64,000 nt of DNA from NCBI GenBank assembly GCA_021775995.1, contig JAJFGS010000011.1, forward strand, positions 248,001 to 312,000. The letters are read 5' to 3'. This DNA is from Alphaproteobacteria bacterium. GTDB lineage: Bacteria; Pseudomonadota; Alphaproteobacteria; Micavibrionales; Micavibrionaceae. The translations under genes and the position numbers were made by a program. Below, piece after piece: positions 27,646-36,731 of the stretch (the first letter of the stretch is position 1; the number at the start of each line of letters is the position of its first letter). Below the pieces are notes generated by a model that did no database searches, was not told where the DNA came from, and saw only the letters and a list, made by a program, of their open reading frames with translations.

Positions 27646-28418
27646 CACGATGGAAGATTACAATTGAATATAATGGGCGTGATTATGCTGGTTTTCAATG
27701 GCAACCTGATATTGCAACAATTCAAGGTGAAATTGAAACGGCCATTTATAAATTTTGCCAACAAAAAATATCTGTAATTGTTGCTGGACGTACCGATGCG
27801 GGTGTCCATGCGCGCGGCCAAGTCGCTCATTTTGATTTAGATTATAAAACAGTAGAAGGGATAGAGCGTCCTTTAACTGGATTTGATTTAGCAAAGGCGG
27901 TAAATGCTCATTTGTTTCCACAGCCAATTGCTATTGTTAACGCAGAAAAAGTTGATAAAGATTTTCATGCACGTTTTGGGGCTAAACAAAAACATTATAT
28001 ATATCATATTATGAACCGTCCCTATGGTTTGGCACTGGATATGGGGTTGGCCTGGTGGGTAAAAAAGAAATTGAATGTGGAATTAATGAATCAAGGGGCT
28101 CAGCATCTTATCGGCGAACATGATTTTACAACTTTTCGTGATAGTAACTGTCAGGCTAAATCACCCATACGCAGTATTGATGAATTATATGTTGAATCAA
28201 AAAATATTTTAAACGGACAAGAAATATTAATTCATGCCAAAGGACGTGCTTTTTTGCACCATCAAATTCGTAATATTGCTGGAACGTTATGTATGGTTGG
28301 TGAAGGAAAATGGAAAGTTGATGATGTGTTGATTGCTTTAGAAGCAAAAGATCGTACGAAAGGTGGCCCTACCGCCCCAGCAGACGGATTGTGCCTAGAT
28401 TCAATTTCTTATATATGA
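27642..28418 (+). CDS. truA: tRNA pseudouridine synthase A
   Basis: The protein has 258 residues with the catalytic segment GRTDAGVHARGQVAHFD (Asp in RTDAG is the nucleophile), and the C-terminal FLHHQIRNIAGTL motif. It makes pseudouridine at positions 38-40 of the tRNA anticodon arm. It is the last gene of the def-fmt-truA cluster. Confidence 0.97.
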   Translation: MTRWKITIEYNGRDYAGFQWQPDIATIQGEIETAIYKFCQQKISVIVAGRTDAGVHARGQVAHFDLDYKTVEGIERPLTGFDLAKAVNAHLFPQPIAIVNAEKVDKDFHARFGAKQKHYIYHIMNRPYGLALDMGLAWWVKKKLNVELMNQGAQHLIGEHDFTTFRDSNCQAKSPIRSIDELYVESKNILNGQEILIHAKGRAFLHHQIRNIAGTLCMVGEGKWKVDDVLIALEAKDRTKGGPTAPADGLCLDSISYI

Positions 28419-28431
28419 CGGATAAAATAAA

Positions 28432-28480
28432 CCCCGCACGGGCTGCTTATAATAGGGGGGGCAGCAACCACATGCGGGGC
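28432..28480 (+). terminator. Hairpin downstream of truA
   Basis: CCCCGCA and GCTGC on the left pair with GCAGC and TGCGGGG on the right, separated by a G-rich loop. It begins about 15 bases after truA. There is no immediate T-run, so intrinsic termination is not certain; a short AAAAAGA/TCTTTTT inverted repeat follows near 28492. Nothing else was recognised in 28419-28702. Confidence 0.4.
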
Positions 28481-28702
28481 AGTTTGGGTCCAAAAAGAGT
28501 CTTTTTGCTTACGCAAGAAGGTTCTTAATAAAGAAAGAATAATCTAATGTAACAACAGGGGTGATAATTACATTATATGATTATATCTCAATCTACATTC
28601 GTAACTTAGCAAATAAATAGTTACAAAATTCGTTCTAAAAAAGATTATTTTATGAATTATTGCGGCAGAAAAGTGTGCCTCATTTTCCGAAAAATATTTT
28701 TT

Positions 28703-29908
28703 TTAAATATGTTTTTTTGTAGGAGGGTTAGTAATAAGTCTTAAATTTTGGCCTAATTCATTAAGGTAAGGTTGGAGTTGTTCAGTAACTTGACTAACAA
28801 TTGGTTGTAAAGAGGGGTGTCTATTTGCTTCTGCTTGAATCCCTCCAACCAAACGTTGCATAGGACATATGCCGCTTGGTGTGTAGTGACGTGCTTTCAT
28901 CGCAATTGGGGCGAATCTATGAATATCAATTTCTACGGTATTGGGGTTACTAACGCCTTTTTGTTTAAAATCTTTGGGTAAGTTTGGATAATGAAACGCG
29001 ATAGCTTCTAATGTTACCAATGCAATTCTGATATTGGCATTGATTATTTCAAAATAATCTCTCATTTCAGGATATCGATCAGCCATATTTTCTAGAGTTT
29101 GCCTCACCATAAATAATTTTCTGGTTTGATCTGCATATTCTATATGATCCTTTATTGTAAATTTACTTTCAGTTTCTGAAAAGCGCGTTACAAGGCCACC
29201 AAGACGGTCTATTGCCTTTGCACCAATGGAAAACCACTTTTCCTGTAATGCATTTAGATAAAGTTGTAAATCATCGCCATGGGTAGATGTTTTGATGATA
29301 TTGCCACTACCATCAAAGTCTTTATATCCAAAGGTTATAGCGTCTAACCCTTCAAGAAGGGCAGGTATCATTTTTTGAAGATCTGTAACATGATCTTCTT
29401 TTAAATTAGGATGTGTGCGTAATCTTTCATTTATATAGTTGGTTAAATGTTCATTATTACATTTGGGATAATCCTCTTTAAGATCATGAATAATGGTCGT
29501 TGCGAACAGTAATCTGATTGATTGCTGTTCAGTAGGGATTTCGTTTCTTCTAACCGCTCCTGTACTTTTTAATATTCTACATTCTTTGGTAACTTTGTCT
29601 GGTAGATATCCGATTTGTAATAGAATTTTATTGAACAAAAGAGGGTCAATGACATGCAAACTTTCTTCAGTATAACCATCTTTTCTTTTCATGCCTTCTT
29701 GTACAAATTTACGAAAATAATCAAAAAGAATTTGTTCTAGGTACCAGGGCGGACTTTCATTTGGATACGGATTGTCAAAAAATTCACGGATTCTGTCCTC
29801 TTTGCTTCGGGCGACTTGAATAGAGGCCTGTCCTAAAGAGTCCTTATGATTCACTGTTACATTAGAAAATGGTGACGTAGGCCGTTGTACTGGTTCTCTA
29901 GTGCCCAT
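28703..29908 (-). CDS. Orphan HD-domain protein resembling RelA/SpoT hydrolase domain
   Basis: I start at ATG 29908 because GGAGAGG lies eight bases before it; a start at 29968 would add 20 residues and has no such site. The 401-residue soluble protein has HDLKED (about 141-146) and KAIDRLGG (about 231-238), the order and spacing of the HDxxED and DR metal motifs of Rel/SpoT-type ppGpp hydrolases. The upstream HP motif of Rel appears as VIDP, so one metal-binding His may be missing. No synthetase, TGS or ACT domain follows; the C-terminal 150 residues are unfamiliar. It may be a small alarmone hydrolase-like enzyme or an unrelated HD protein. Confidence 0.55.
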   Translation of the reverse strand: MGTREPVQRPTSPFSNVTVNHKDSLGQASIQVARSKEDRIREFFDNPYPNESPPWYLEQILFDYFRKFVQEGMKRKDGYTEESLHVIDPLLFNKILLQIGYLPDKVTKECRILKSTGAVRRNEIPTEQQSIRLLFATTIIHDLKEDYPKCNNEHLTNYINERLRTHPNLKEDHVTDLQKMIPALLEGLDAITFGYKDFDGSGNIIKTSTHGDDLQLYLNALQEKWFSIGAKAIDRLGGLVTRFSETESKFTIKDHIEYADQTRKLFMVRQTLENMADRYPEMRDYFEIINANIRIALVTLEAIAFHYPNLPKDFKQKGVSNPNTVEIDIHRFAPIAMKARHYTPSGICPMQRLVGGIQAEANRHPSLQPIVSQVTEQLQPYLNELGQNLRLITNPPTKKHI

Positions 29909-30081
29909 GCAAACCTCTCCATTCTTATGGTAAGGAATTGTTTTACCCACTAAATCGCTAAGAATCAATACAAATATGAAAAATAAACTTAATATTACTC
30001 AGGAAAGCCCTAATATAGCATAAAATACTAAAATGAGGGAGAAATCCTTATTTGGATTGGGTTATCGGAGTAGGTTGAAGC

Positions 30082-30897
30082 CTAATCTCTCAATAGATCG
30101 TTGATTGAGGTTTTGGAGCGGGTTTTCTCGTCAACACGCTTCACAATGACTGCGCAAGCCAAATGTGGTGCATCAGGTGTTTTTCCTGGTAACGTCCCTG
30201 GTACAACGACGCTGTAGGCTGGAACGCGTCCAAAATGGACTTCGCCACTGGCACGATCAACAATTTTGGAGGAGGCACCAAGGAAAACCCCCATGGAGAT
30301 AACAGCACCTTCTTCAACGATAACGCCTTCAGCAACTTCACTACGGGCGCCGATAAAGACATTATCTTCGATAATAACAGGACCAGCTTGTAGAGGTTCT
30401 AAAACACCACCAATTCCCGTACCGCCAGAAATATGACAGTTTTTGCCAATTTGTGCACAAGATCCAATGGTTGCCCATGTGTCGACCATTGTTCCTGTAT
30501 CAACATAAGCGCCCAAGTTTACGAAGCTAGGCATTAAAACAACATTTGGGGCAATGTAGGCAGAGTGACGAACTATGGCATGTGGGACGGCGCGAAAGCC
30601 AGCCGTTCTAAATTTAGCTTCATCCCATCCATCAAATTTAGAAGGTACTTTATCCCACCATGTAGAATTTCCAGGACCACCAGTAATAGTGTTCATACCA
30701 TTAAGGCGAAAAGATAAGAGAACAGATTTTTTAAGCCACTGGTTAACGCGCCATTCATTATCAATCTTTTCAGCAATGCGGGCTTTACCATTATCTAAGT
30801 CGCTTAAAACTTTTTCAACGGCATAGCGAACATCACCATGAGTTTCTTTATTAATTTGGTCACGGTTTTCCCATGCTTGATTGATAACGTCTTCCAT
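30082..30897 (-). CDS. dapD: Tetrahydrodipicolinate N-succinyltransferase
   Basis: From ATG 30897, preceded by AGGA, the protein has 271 residues. A longer frame to 30987 overlaps the upstream channel gene and is rejected. An N-terminal helical domain is followed by left-handed hexapeptide repeats (about 115-230) with [13 protein letters not shown] and [11 protein letters not shown]. It performs the succinylation step of lysine and diaminopimelate synthesis and needs succinyl-CoA. It lies 13 bases after the channel-like gene. Confidence 0.96.
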   Translation of the reverse strand: MEDVINQAWENRDQINKETHGDVRYAVEKVLSDLDNGKARIAEKIDNEWRVNQWLKKSVLLSFRLNGMNTITGGPGNSTWWDKVPSKFDGWDEAKFRTAGFRAVPHAIVRHSAYIAPNVVLMPSFVNLGAYVDTGTMVDTWATIGSCAQIGKNCHISGGTGIGGVLEPLQAGPVIIEDNVFIGARSEVAEGVIVEEGAVISMGVFLGASSKIVDRASGEVHFGRVPAYSVVVPGTLPGKTPDAPHLACAVIVKRVDEKTRSKTSINDLLRD

Positions 30898-30910
30898 TGT
30901 CCTAATTTCT

Positions 30911-31357
30911 TTATTCAGTTTTTTTGATACGGTCATCTTTATAGAGTTTTGAGATAATTTCAAAGATAAAAGCAGTGCTCCAACCAAATAATATAAACCC
31001 GTTTGCGGCCTCGAAAGAGCTTAAAAGTCGCCATTTTTCGTCTAAATAGACATCACCAAAGCCAACAGTGGTAAAACTGCTGGTAGAGAAATAAAGTGCC
31101 GATTCTAGATCGGGCAAAATTTCAGGTTCTAAATAGTAAAATAAAATTGCCCATAACCAGATTTGAAAAACATGGGTTAAAAAAACGCCTAAAACGGTTA
31201 TTACCATTAAAGGAGGTTTCCATGATTGTTTGAAAATACGAAAGGTTTTTGGCCCAGTTTTTTCGAGTAAAAATACAAGCCTATCTAACGCAATAGCATG
31301 AATAATAACGGTTAGACCAATCATAAGACATCCGATCAATAATTGCGTCATTAGCAT
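30911..31357 (-). CDS. Two-helix ion-channel protein with potassium filter
   Basis: ATG 31357 is preceded by AGGAAAACTT and gives 148 residues; it starts right after the yihY stop. Three or four hydrophobic segments are seen, with a pore loop [12 protein letters not shown] (about 86-97) carrying the TVGFGD potassium selectivity filter. No cytoplasmic RCK domain follows. Likely a small potassium channel of the Ion_trans_2 type; gating unknown. Confidence 0.85.
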   Translation of the reverse strand: MLMTQLLIGCLMIGLTVIIHAIALDRLVFLLEKTGPKTFRIFKQSWKPPLMVITVLGVFLTHVFQIWLWAILFYYLEPEILPDLESALYFSTSSFTTVGFGDVYLDEKWRLLSSFEAANGFILFGWSTAFIFEIISKLYKDDRIKKTE

Positions 31358-31358
31358 T

Positions 31359-32213
31359 TTAAGTTTTCCTTGCTGCTCCAATAGATGAATTTAGGTACGC
31401 CCCAAAAATAAATAATATTGCTGTCATATAAAAGAAGATCAATGAAATAACGATGCTGCCTAATGATCCGTATGTCACATTAAAATTACCAAAGTTGGCG
31501 ATATAGGCAGAGAAAACTGTTCCGCCTATTAAAAAGGTAATAGCCGTAAAGAGCACACCAGGTAACAGATATTTTGATTGTTGTTTTATATGGGGTAGAA
31601 AGCGATGCAAAATAAGTAAGGCTCCAGTGAGAACACAGAGCGCTGCAACATAACGGGATAAATCAAAAATTATTTCTTGTAAGAAACTAAAATAAAGTAA
31701 TTTTTCTGCAAAATTCCATAGGGTAGGACCAAATAAAATCATTAAAGATAAAAAGAAAATTAAAAAGGCAGCCAGGGCAACAAAAAATAAACTTTGTAAT
31801 CTTCTTTGCCACATAGGGCGCTTTCGTGTCACTTTATAGGCGCGATTTAAAGCAATGCGTAAGGCTTCAACCCCACTGGATGCAGCCCATAATGTGGCAA
31901 TAAACCCAAAGGTAAGAAGTCCGGCAGGCTTCATGCCAATTACTTCACTGACTGCGGGTGCCATGGCTTCTGCAACCTCATTTGGCATAAATTTAAACAT
32001 CAAATCAACAATTTGAGCAATATCATCTTCAGAACTTAAAAATCCTGCTAGCGCAGCCAAAAAGATTAAGAATGGAAATAAAGATAAGAAGGCTGTGAAG
32101 GCAACATACCCTGCTGCCATGATGCCATCTTCATCCAGCATGCGTTTAAAGGCAGCATAAAATACCAGAACAATATTTTTGATATATTTTACCATTTTTT
32201 TTAGACCTAACAT
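31359..32213 (-). CDS. YihY/BrkB family inner-membrane protein
   Basis: The protein has 284 residues with six hydrophobic segments. Family features are MAAGYVAFTAFLSLFPFLIFL near the N-terminus, WAASSGVEALRIALNRAY in the middle, and YGSLGSIVISLIFFYMTA near the end. The role of the family is unsettled; it was once misnamed as RNase BN. An internal ATG at 32195 is an alternative start. It is the first gene of the yihY-channel-dapD transcript. Confidence 0.9.
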   Translation of the reverse strand: MLGLKKMVKYIKNIVLVFYAAFKRMLDEDGIMAAGYVAFTAFLSLFPFLIFLAALAGFLSSEDDIAQIVDLMFKFMPNEVAEAMAPAVSEVIGMKPAGLLTFGFIATLWAASSGVEALRIALNRAYKVTRKRPMWQRRLQSLFFVALAAFLIFFLSLMILFGPTLWNFAEKLLYFSFLQEIIFDLSRYVAALCVLTGALLILHRFLPHIKQQSKYLLPGVLFTAITFLIGGTVFSAYIANFGNFNVTYGSLGSIVISLIFFYMTAILFIFGAYLNSSIGAARKT

Positions 32214-32369
32214 ATTCTACAAAGTTATAGTTCTGTCTGTGCTGTTTGTAAATTAAATCATCAACGTGTTTAAGTAGGCGTAAACTTTGCGTTTATCATT
32301 TACTTCTCTGGTAAGCACGATTCATGCTATATTTATTGAGTATTCGGTATTTAGATTGAAGAGGCATGA

Positions 32370-33278
32370 ATGATGAGACAACTAAAGACATTAAATAATT
32401 CAAAAAAGACACAGCTGTTAAGCCTGTTGTTTTGGCAGAGCATTACAATTAGCTTATTATTTGTTGCTATCTGTATAGTTTCAGCACCGTCTTATGCTCA
32501 AACAGATCCTAAAGAAGGCCAGCAAATGGTGCAATATGATGTTTACGCTGGTGGCATTCATGCGTTGCAATCAAATTTGAATATTGATGTGAATGGAAAC
32601 GACCGTTACAACCTTGATTTAACAGCCCAAACATTTGGATTGCTTGGTAAGTTGGCACCGTGGCAGGGGAAGTTTGAAAGTCATGGTTGGCAAAGCAAAG
32701 AATTTAAGCCTGAGCTTCACCAATCTACGACGATATGGCGTGGAGAAAAAGAGGTTAAAAAGTATAGTTATGTAAAAGACGGGTCTTTTCAATCTTATAG
32801 CGTTACAGATGATAAGAACGAAGGGTTACCTAAGAAGGTTGATGACAAACTTACCCAAGGGACAAGTGACGTTCTAACCGCTACATTGAATACAATGCAG
32901 GCTATTGCTCAAACAAATAAATGTGAAGGTGCTACAGAAGTTTTTGATGGAAAACGTCGTTTCAAATTAATATTTAAAGAAAAACAGCAAGTTGAACTTG
33001 AGGCGACTCGTTGGAATGTATATAGCGGTCCTGCTGTTGAATGTAGTGCAGAAGTACAGCCTATGGCTGGAAAGTGGCATGAAAAACCGAGGGGGTGGAT
33101 GTCTATTCAGGAACAGGGTCGAGAGAGGGGGACTATGCCTACTGTTTGGTTTGCTAACATGACAAAAGGGGAACCCGCTATTCCTGTTAAGGTACGTGTT
33201 AAAACATCTTATGGGACGCTGTTTATGCATATGACTAAATATGAAACTGTCGGAAAGTCGCTAGCTTTAAAGGACTAA
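32370..33278 (+). CDS. Periplasmic DUF3108-type protein
   Basis: The protein has 302 residues. A signal peptide (about 18-44) ends near SYA-QT. The mature part opens with QYDVYAGGIHALQSNLNIDV, typical of DUF3108 proteins, which fold as lipid-binding-like beta barrels. The end (WFANMTKGEPAIPVKVRV) also fits. It is divergent from yihY across a 156-base gap. A structural envelope role is likely; there is no known reaction. Confidence 0.8.
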   Translation: MMRQLKTLNNSKKTQLLSLLFWQSITISLLFVAICIVSAPSYAQTDPKEGQQMVQYDVYAGGIHALQSNLNIDVNGNDRYNLDLTAQTFGLLGKLAPWQGKFESHGWQSKEFKPELHQSTTIWRGEKEVKKYSYVKDGSFQSYSVTDDKNEGLPKKVDDKLTQGTSDVLTATLNTMQAIAQTNKCEGATEVFDGKRRFKLIFKEKQQVELEATRWNVYSGPAVECSAEVQPMAGKWHEKPRGWMSIQEQGRERGTMPTVWFANMTKGEPAIPVKVRVKTSYGTLFMHMTKYETVGKSLALKD

Positions 33279-33349
33279 ACCCGTTTTAATGTCACTTTTT
33301 GCAACATGTTGTGACTTGTTTGTAGCCCTATAATCCTTAGATTTAAATT

Positions 33350-34693
33350 ATGACTAAAAACTCCAATCTCGCAATAATTATTCTGGCCGCTGGCAAAGGT
33401 AGCCGTATGAAATCTGACTTACCTAAGGTCATGCATAAAATTGCAGGCAGAACAATGTTGGGTTGGCTAATTGAGTCTTGTGAGAGTTTAAATCCTGAAA
33501 AATTAATTGTTGTGACAGCGCCAGATATGGATGAGGTTGTTGATGCTGTTTCTCCGCATTTAGTTGTGTTTCAAAAAGAACAAAATGGTACTGGTGATGC
33601 GGTTAAACCTGCGCTGGAACATTTAAAAGATTTTAAAGGGCGTGTCCTTATTTTAATGGGTGATGAGCCTTTTGTTAATTTAGATGTTATTCAAGATATG
33701 ATTGATTATGAAGATATTGCTGCTATGGCGGTAACGTTAGATGATCCAGCAGGCTTGGGGCGTTTGGTGTTAGACAAGGACGGCTATCTTGAACGTATTA
33801 TTGAAGAAAAAGATTGTACGGCTGAACAGCTTAAAATTAAACAAGGCAACGCTGCGAATTATTGTGTACCAGCTACGAAGCTTATAGATTGGGTCAGTCA
33901 AATAACGAATGATAATGCACAAAGCGAATATTATTTAACAGACCTTCCTGAGATTGCCGCCAAGGATGGCATTAAAACAAAAGTTTTTAATGTGGATGTA
34001 GAGATTGATTGGGGAATTAATAATCGTGTTCAATTGGCTGAGCATGAAAGATATGCGCAAGAAAAATTACGTGAAAAAGCGATGATGTCTGGCGTGACAA
34101 TGATTGATCCAAATAGTGTAACATTGTCTTGGGATACAGAATTTGGTCAAGACATTATCATTGAATCAGCAGTTTGTATTGGTCTTGGTACATCTATTGA
34201 AGGTAATGTTGTCATCCATGCGTTTTCGCATATTGAAGGGGCTATTATTGAACAGGGCGCAGAAATTGGGCCTTTTGCGCGTATCCGTCCTAAATCTTTG
34301 ATCGGTAAAGGGGCAACCATTGGTAATTTTATCGAAGTTAATCGTTCGAATATAAAACCTGGAGCAAAAGCTAAGCATGTTTCTTATTTGGGTGATAGCA
34401 CGATCGGTGAAAAGTCTAATATAGGTGCAGGAACTGTTATTGCTAACTATGATGGTTTTTTTAAACATAAAACAGTTATAGGAAAAAATGTTTTTGTTGG
34501 ATCAAATAGTACAATTATTTCCCCTGTTGAAATAGGGGATGGTGCCATTATCGCGGCGGGGTCAAATATAAATAAAAACATCACGGAAAATGCAATGGCT
34601 ATTGGTCGTTCCCGTCAAGAAAATCATCAAGGTTGGGCAACGCAATATCGTTACGTTAAAAAAGAACAAAAAAAACTTGAAGATGAAGACTAA
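33350..34693 (+). CDS. glmU: Bifunctional N-acetylglucosamine-1-phosphate uridyltransferase / glucosamine-1-phosphate acetyltransferase
   Basis: The protein has 447 residues. The N-terminal uridyltransferase domain has LAAGKGSRMKSDLPKVMH and QNGTGDAV; the C-terminal left-handed beta-helix acetyltransferase domain has FIEVNRSNIKPGAKAKHVSYLGD and IGAGTVIANYDG. It makes UDP-GlcNAc for peptidoglycan and lipid A. A TATAAT hexamer lies at 33329-33334. It is followed three bases later by glmS, which supplies the pathway. Confidence 0.97.
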   Translation: MTKNSNLAIIILAAGKGSRMKSDLPKVMHKIAGRTMLGWLIESCESLNPEKLIVVTAPDMDEVVDAVSPHLVVFQKEQNGTGDAVKPALEHLKDFKGRVLILMGDEPFVNLDVIQDMIDYEDIAAMAVTLDDPAGLGRLVLDKDGYLERIIEEKDCTAEQLKIKQGNAANYCVPATKLIDWVSQITNDNAQSEYYLTDLPEIAAKDGIKTKVFNVDVEIDWGINNRVQLAEHERYAQEKLREKAMMSGVTMIDPNSVTLSWDTEFGQDIIIESAVCIGLGTSIEGNVVIHAFSHIEGAIIEQGAEIGPFARIRPKSLIGKGATIGNFIEVNRSNIKPGAKAKHVSYLGDSTIGEKSNIGAGTVIANYDGFFKHKTVIGKNVFVGSNSTIISPVEIGDGAIIAAGSNINKNITENAMAIGRSRQENHQGWATQYRYVKKEQKKLEDED

Positions 34694-34696
34694 ACT

Positions 34697-36526
34697 ATGT
34701 GCGGGATAATTGGAATCATTGGTAATGAAAGTGCCGCTCCCCGCTTATTAGAGGGTCTTCAGCGTCTTGAGTATCGCGGTTATGATTCTGCGGGTATTGC
34801 GACATTACAAAATAGTCATATTGATCGTCGTCGTGCCGAAGGTAAGTTGGTTAATCTTGAAAAACTTTTAAAAAAAACTCCTTTGGATGGCGTGGTGGGC
34901 ATTGGTCATACAAGATGGGCAACACATGGTGGTCCAACAACCAATAATGCGCATCCCCATGCTACTGAGAAAGTTGCTGTTGTGCATAATGGTATTATAG
35001 AGAACTACGCAGAAATTAAAGAAGAGCTTCAGGGACTACAATGTCGTTTTGAAACCGATACCGATACTGAAGTTATTGCACATTTGGTGACGCATTACTT
35101 AACGCAAGGTTCAAGCCCTCAGCAAGCAGCTGATAAAGCGTTTGAGCGTTTAGAAGGGGCCTATGCATTGGCTCTCATTTTTTCTGGTGAACACAACCTT
35201 ATGATTGGTGCGCGCCAAGGCACGCCGCTGGCGGTAGGTTATGGTGATAACGAAATGTATCTTGGGTCTGACTCATATTCGCTCGCTCATCTGACGCAGA
35301 AAATTACATTTTTGGAAGATGGTGATCGCGTCACGCTTACAAAAAATTCTGTGCGTATTTATACTGCTGAAAATGATAATGTTGATCGCCCTATTCGTAT
35401 CACTGCGCAATCAGGTGCAACAACAGGTAAGGGTGAGTATCCTCACTTTATGCTTAAGGAAATTTATGAACAACCTGCGGTTATTGGAGATACATTAAAT
35501 TCTTTTATTAATCCAACAACAGGTGAAATTACTTTGCCTGATAATATTATAGAGGCAATTGATAAGGCCCCTCGATTAACATTAATTGCATGTGGTACGG
35601 CTTCTTATGCCTGCATGGTAGCAAAATATTGGTTTGAGCAGATTGTGCGTATTCCATGTGAAATTGATATTGCTTCAGAGTTTAGATATCGTGAAGCACC
35701 TTTACCAAAAGATGGTGTTTGTATATTTGTATCTCAATCGGGCGAAACTCTTGATACGCTCGAAGCACTTCGTTATTGCAAGAGTCAGAACCAAACAATT
35801 TTATCGATTGTAAATACAGTTGAGAGTACGATTGAGCGTGAATCAGATATGGTTCTTCATACGTTGGCGGGACCAGAAATCGGTGTTGCTTCAACGAAGG
35901 CATTTACAACACAGATTACAACGCTGGCTTGCCTTGTTTTAGCCCTTGCTTTCAAAAGAGGGGTTATTGCAGAGACAGAACGAAAAGATTATGCCGACGC
36001 GCTTCGCCATTTACCAAAGGTGGCAGCAGAAATTTTAAATCATGATGAAGAAATTAAAGATATAGCAAGAGACGTTTTTAAATCACGTGATATGCTTTAT
36101 ATAGCCCGAGGTAGCTTATACCCTATTGCCCTAGAGGGTGCATTAAAGCTGAAAGAAATTTCTTACATACATGCGGAAGGTTACGCCGCTGGTGAAATGA
36201 AACATGGCCCTATTGCGTTAATAGATGAAAATGTACCTGTGGTTGTTATTGCCCCTTCAAATGATCCATTATTTGAAAAGACATTATCAAATGTTCAGGA
36301 AACAACGGCTAGGGGGGGTAAGATAATTTTGTTTTCTGATGCTCTCGGTACAAAGAAAATGGCAAAAATAACAAGTTGGTGCGTCACGTTGGGTGACGTC
36401 CATCCTTTTGTAGCACCCATTCTTTATACTATTCCCATGCAACTTTTATCTTATCATGTGGCGGTTGCTAAAGGGACAGACGTAGACCAACCAAGAAATT
36501 TGGCAAAGTCCGTAACGGTGGAGTAG
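34697..36526 (+). CDS. glmS: Glutamine-fructose-6-phosphate aminotransferase
   Basis: The protein has 609 residues. The N-terminal glutaminase starts MCGIIGIIGNE, whose Cys2 is the nucleophile, and has GHTRWATHG and NAHPH. Two SIS domains follow, with GTASYA and SQSGETLDTLEAL, and the C-terminal loop ends in DQPRNLAKSVTVE. It makes glucosamine-6-phosphate, the first step towards UDP-GlcNAc. Full length. The 205 bases after it hold nothing I recognise. Confidence 0.98.
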   Translation: MCGIIGIIGNESAAPRLLEGLQRLEYRGYDSAGIATLQNSHIDRRRAEGKLVNLEKLLKKTPLDGVVGIGHTRWATHGGPTTNNAHPHATEKVAVVHNGIIENYAEIKEELQGLQCRFETDTDTEVIAHLVTHYLTQGSSPQQAADKAFERLEGAYALALIFSGEHNLMIGARQGTPLAVGYGDNEMYLGSDSYSLAHLTQKITFLEDGDRVTLTKNSVRIYTAENDNVDRPIRITAQSGATTGKGEYPHFMLKEIYEQPAVIGDTLNSFINPTTGEITLPDNIIEAIDKAPRLTLIACGTASYACMVAKYWFEQIVRIPCEIDIASEFRYREAPLPKDGVCIFVSQSGETLDTLEALRYCKSQNQTILSIVNTVESTIERESDMVLHTLAGPEIGVASTKAFTTQITTLACLVLALAFKRGVIAETERKDYADALRHLPKVAAEILNHDEEIKDIARDVFKSRDMLYIARGSLYPIALEGALKLKEISYIHAEGYAAGEMKHGPIALIDENVPVVVIAPSNDPLFEKTLSNVQETTARGGKIILFSDALGTKKMAKITSWCVTLGDVHPFVAPILYTIPMQLLSYHVAVAKGTDVDQPRNLAKSVTVE

Positions 36527-36731
36527 TCGCGTTAACCGCCAAAATCTAGGATATGAAGCGGCAAATCACCGATGATCGGACATGGAAATCATTCAGCCAA
36601 CATTCTTCATAAAAAAGTAATTTTTTTCTTTTCTTTCCAATAAATTCTATGCTAGCTTTATTGATATGAGTATTAAGTAAAACGGTGTAGGCGTAGTAGC
36701 GTAAGAGACGTAACAATCTCTGGTTGCCAAT

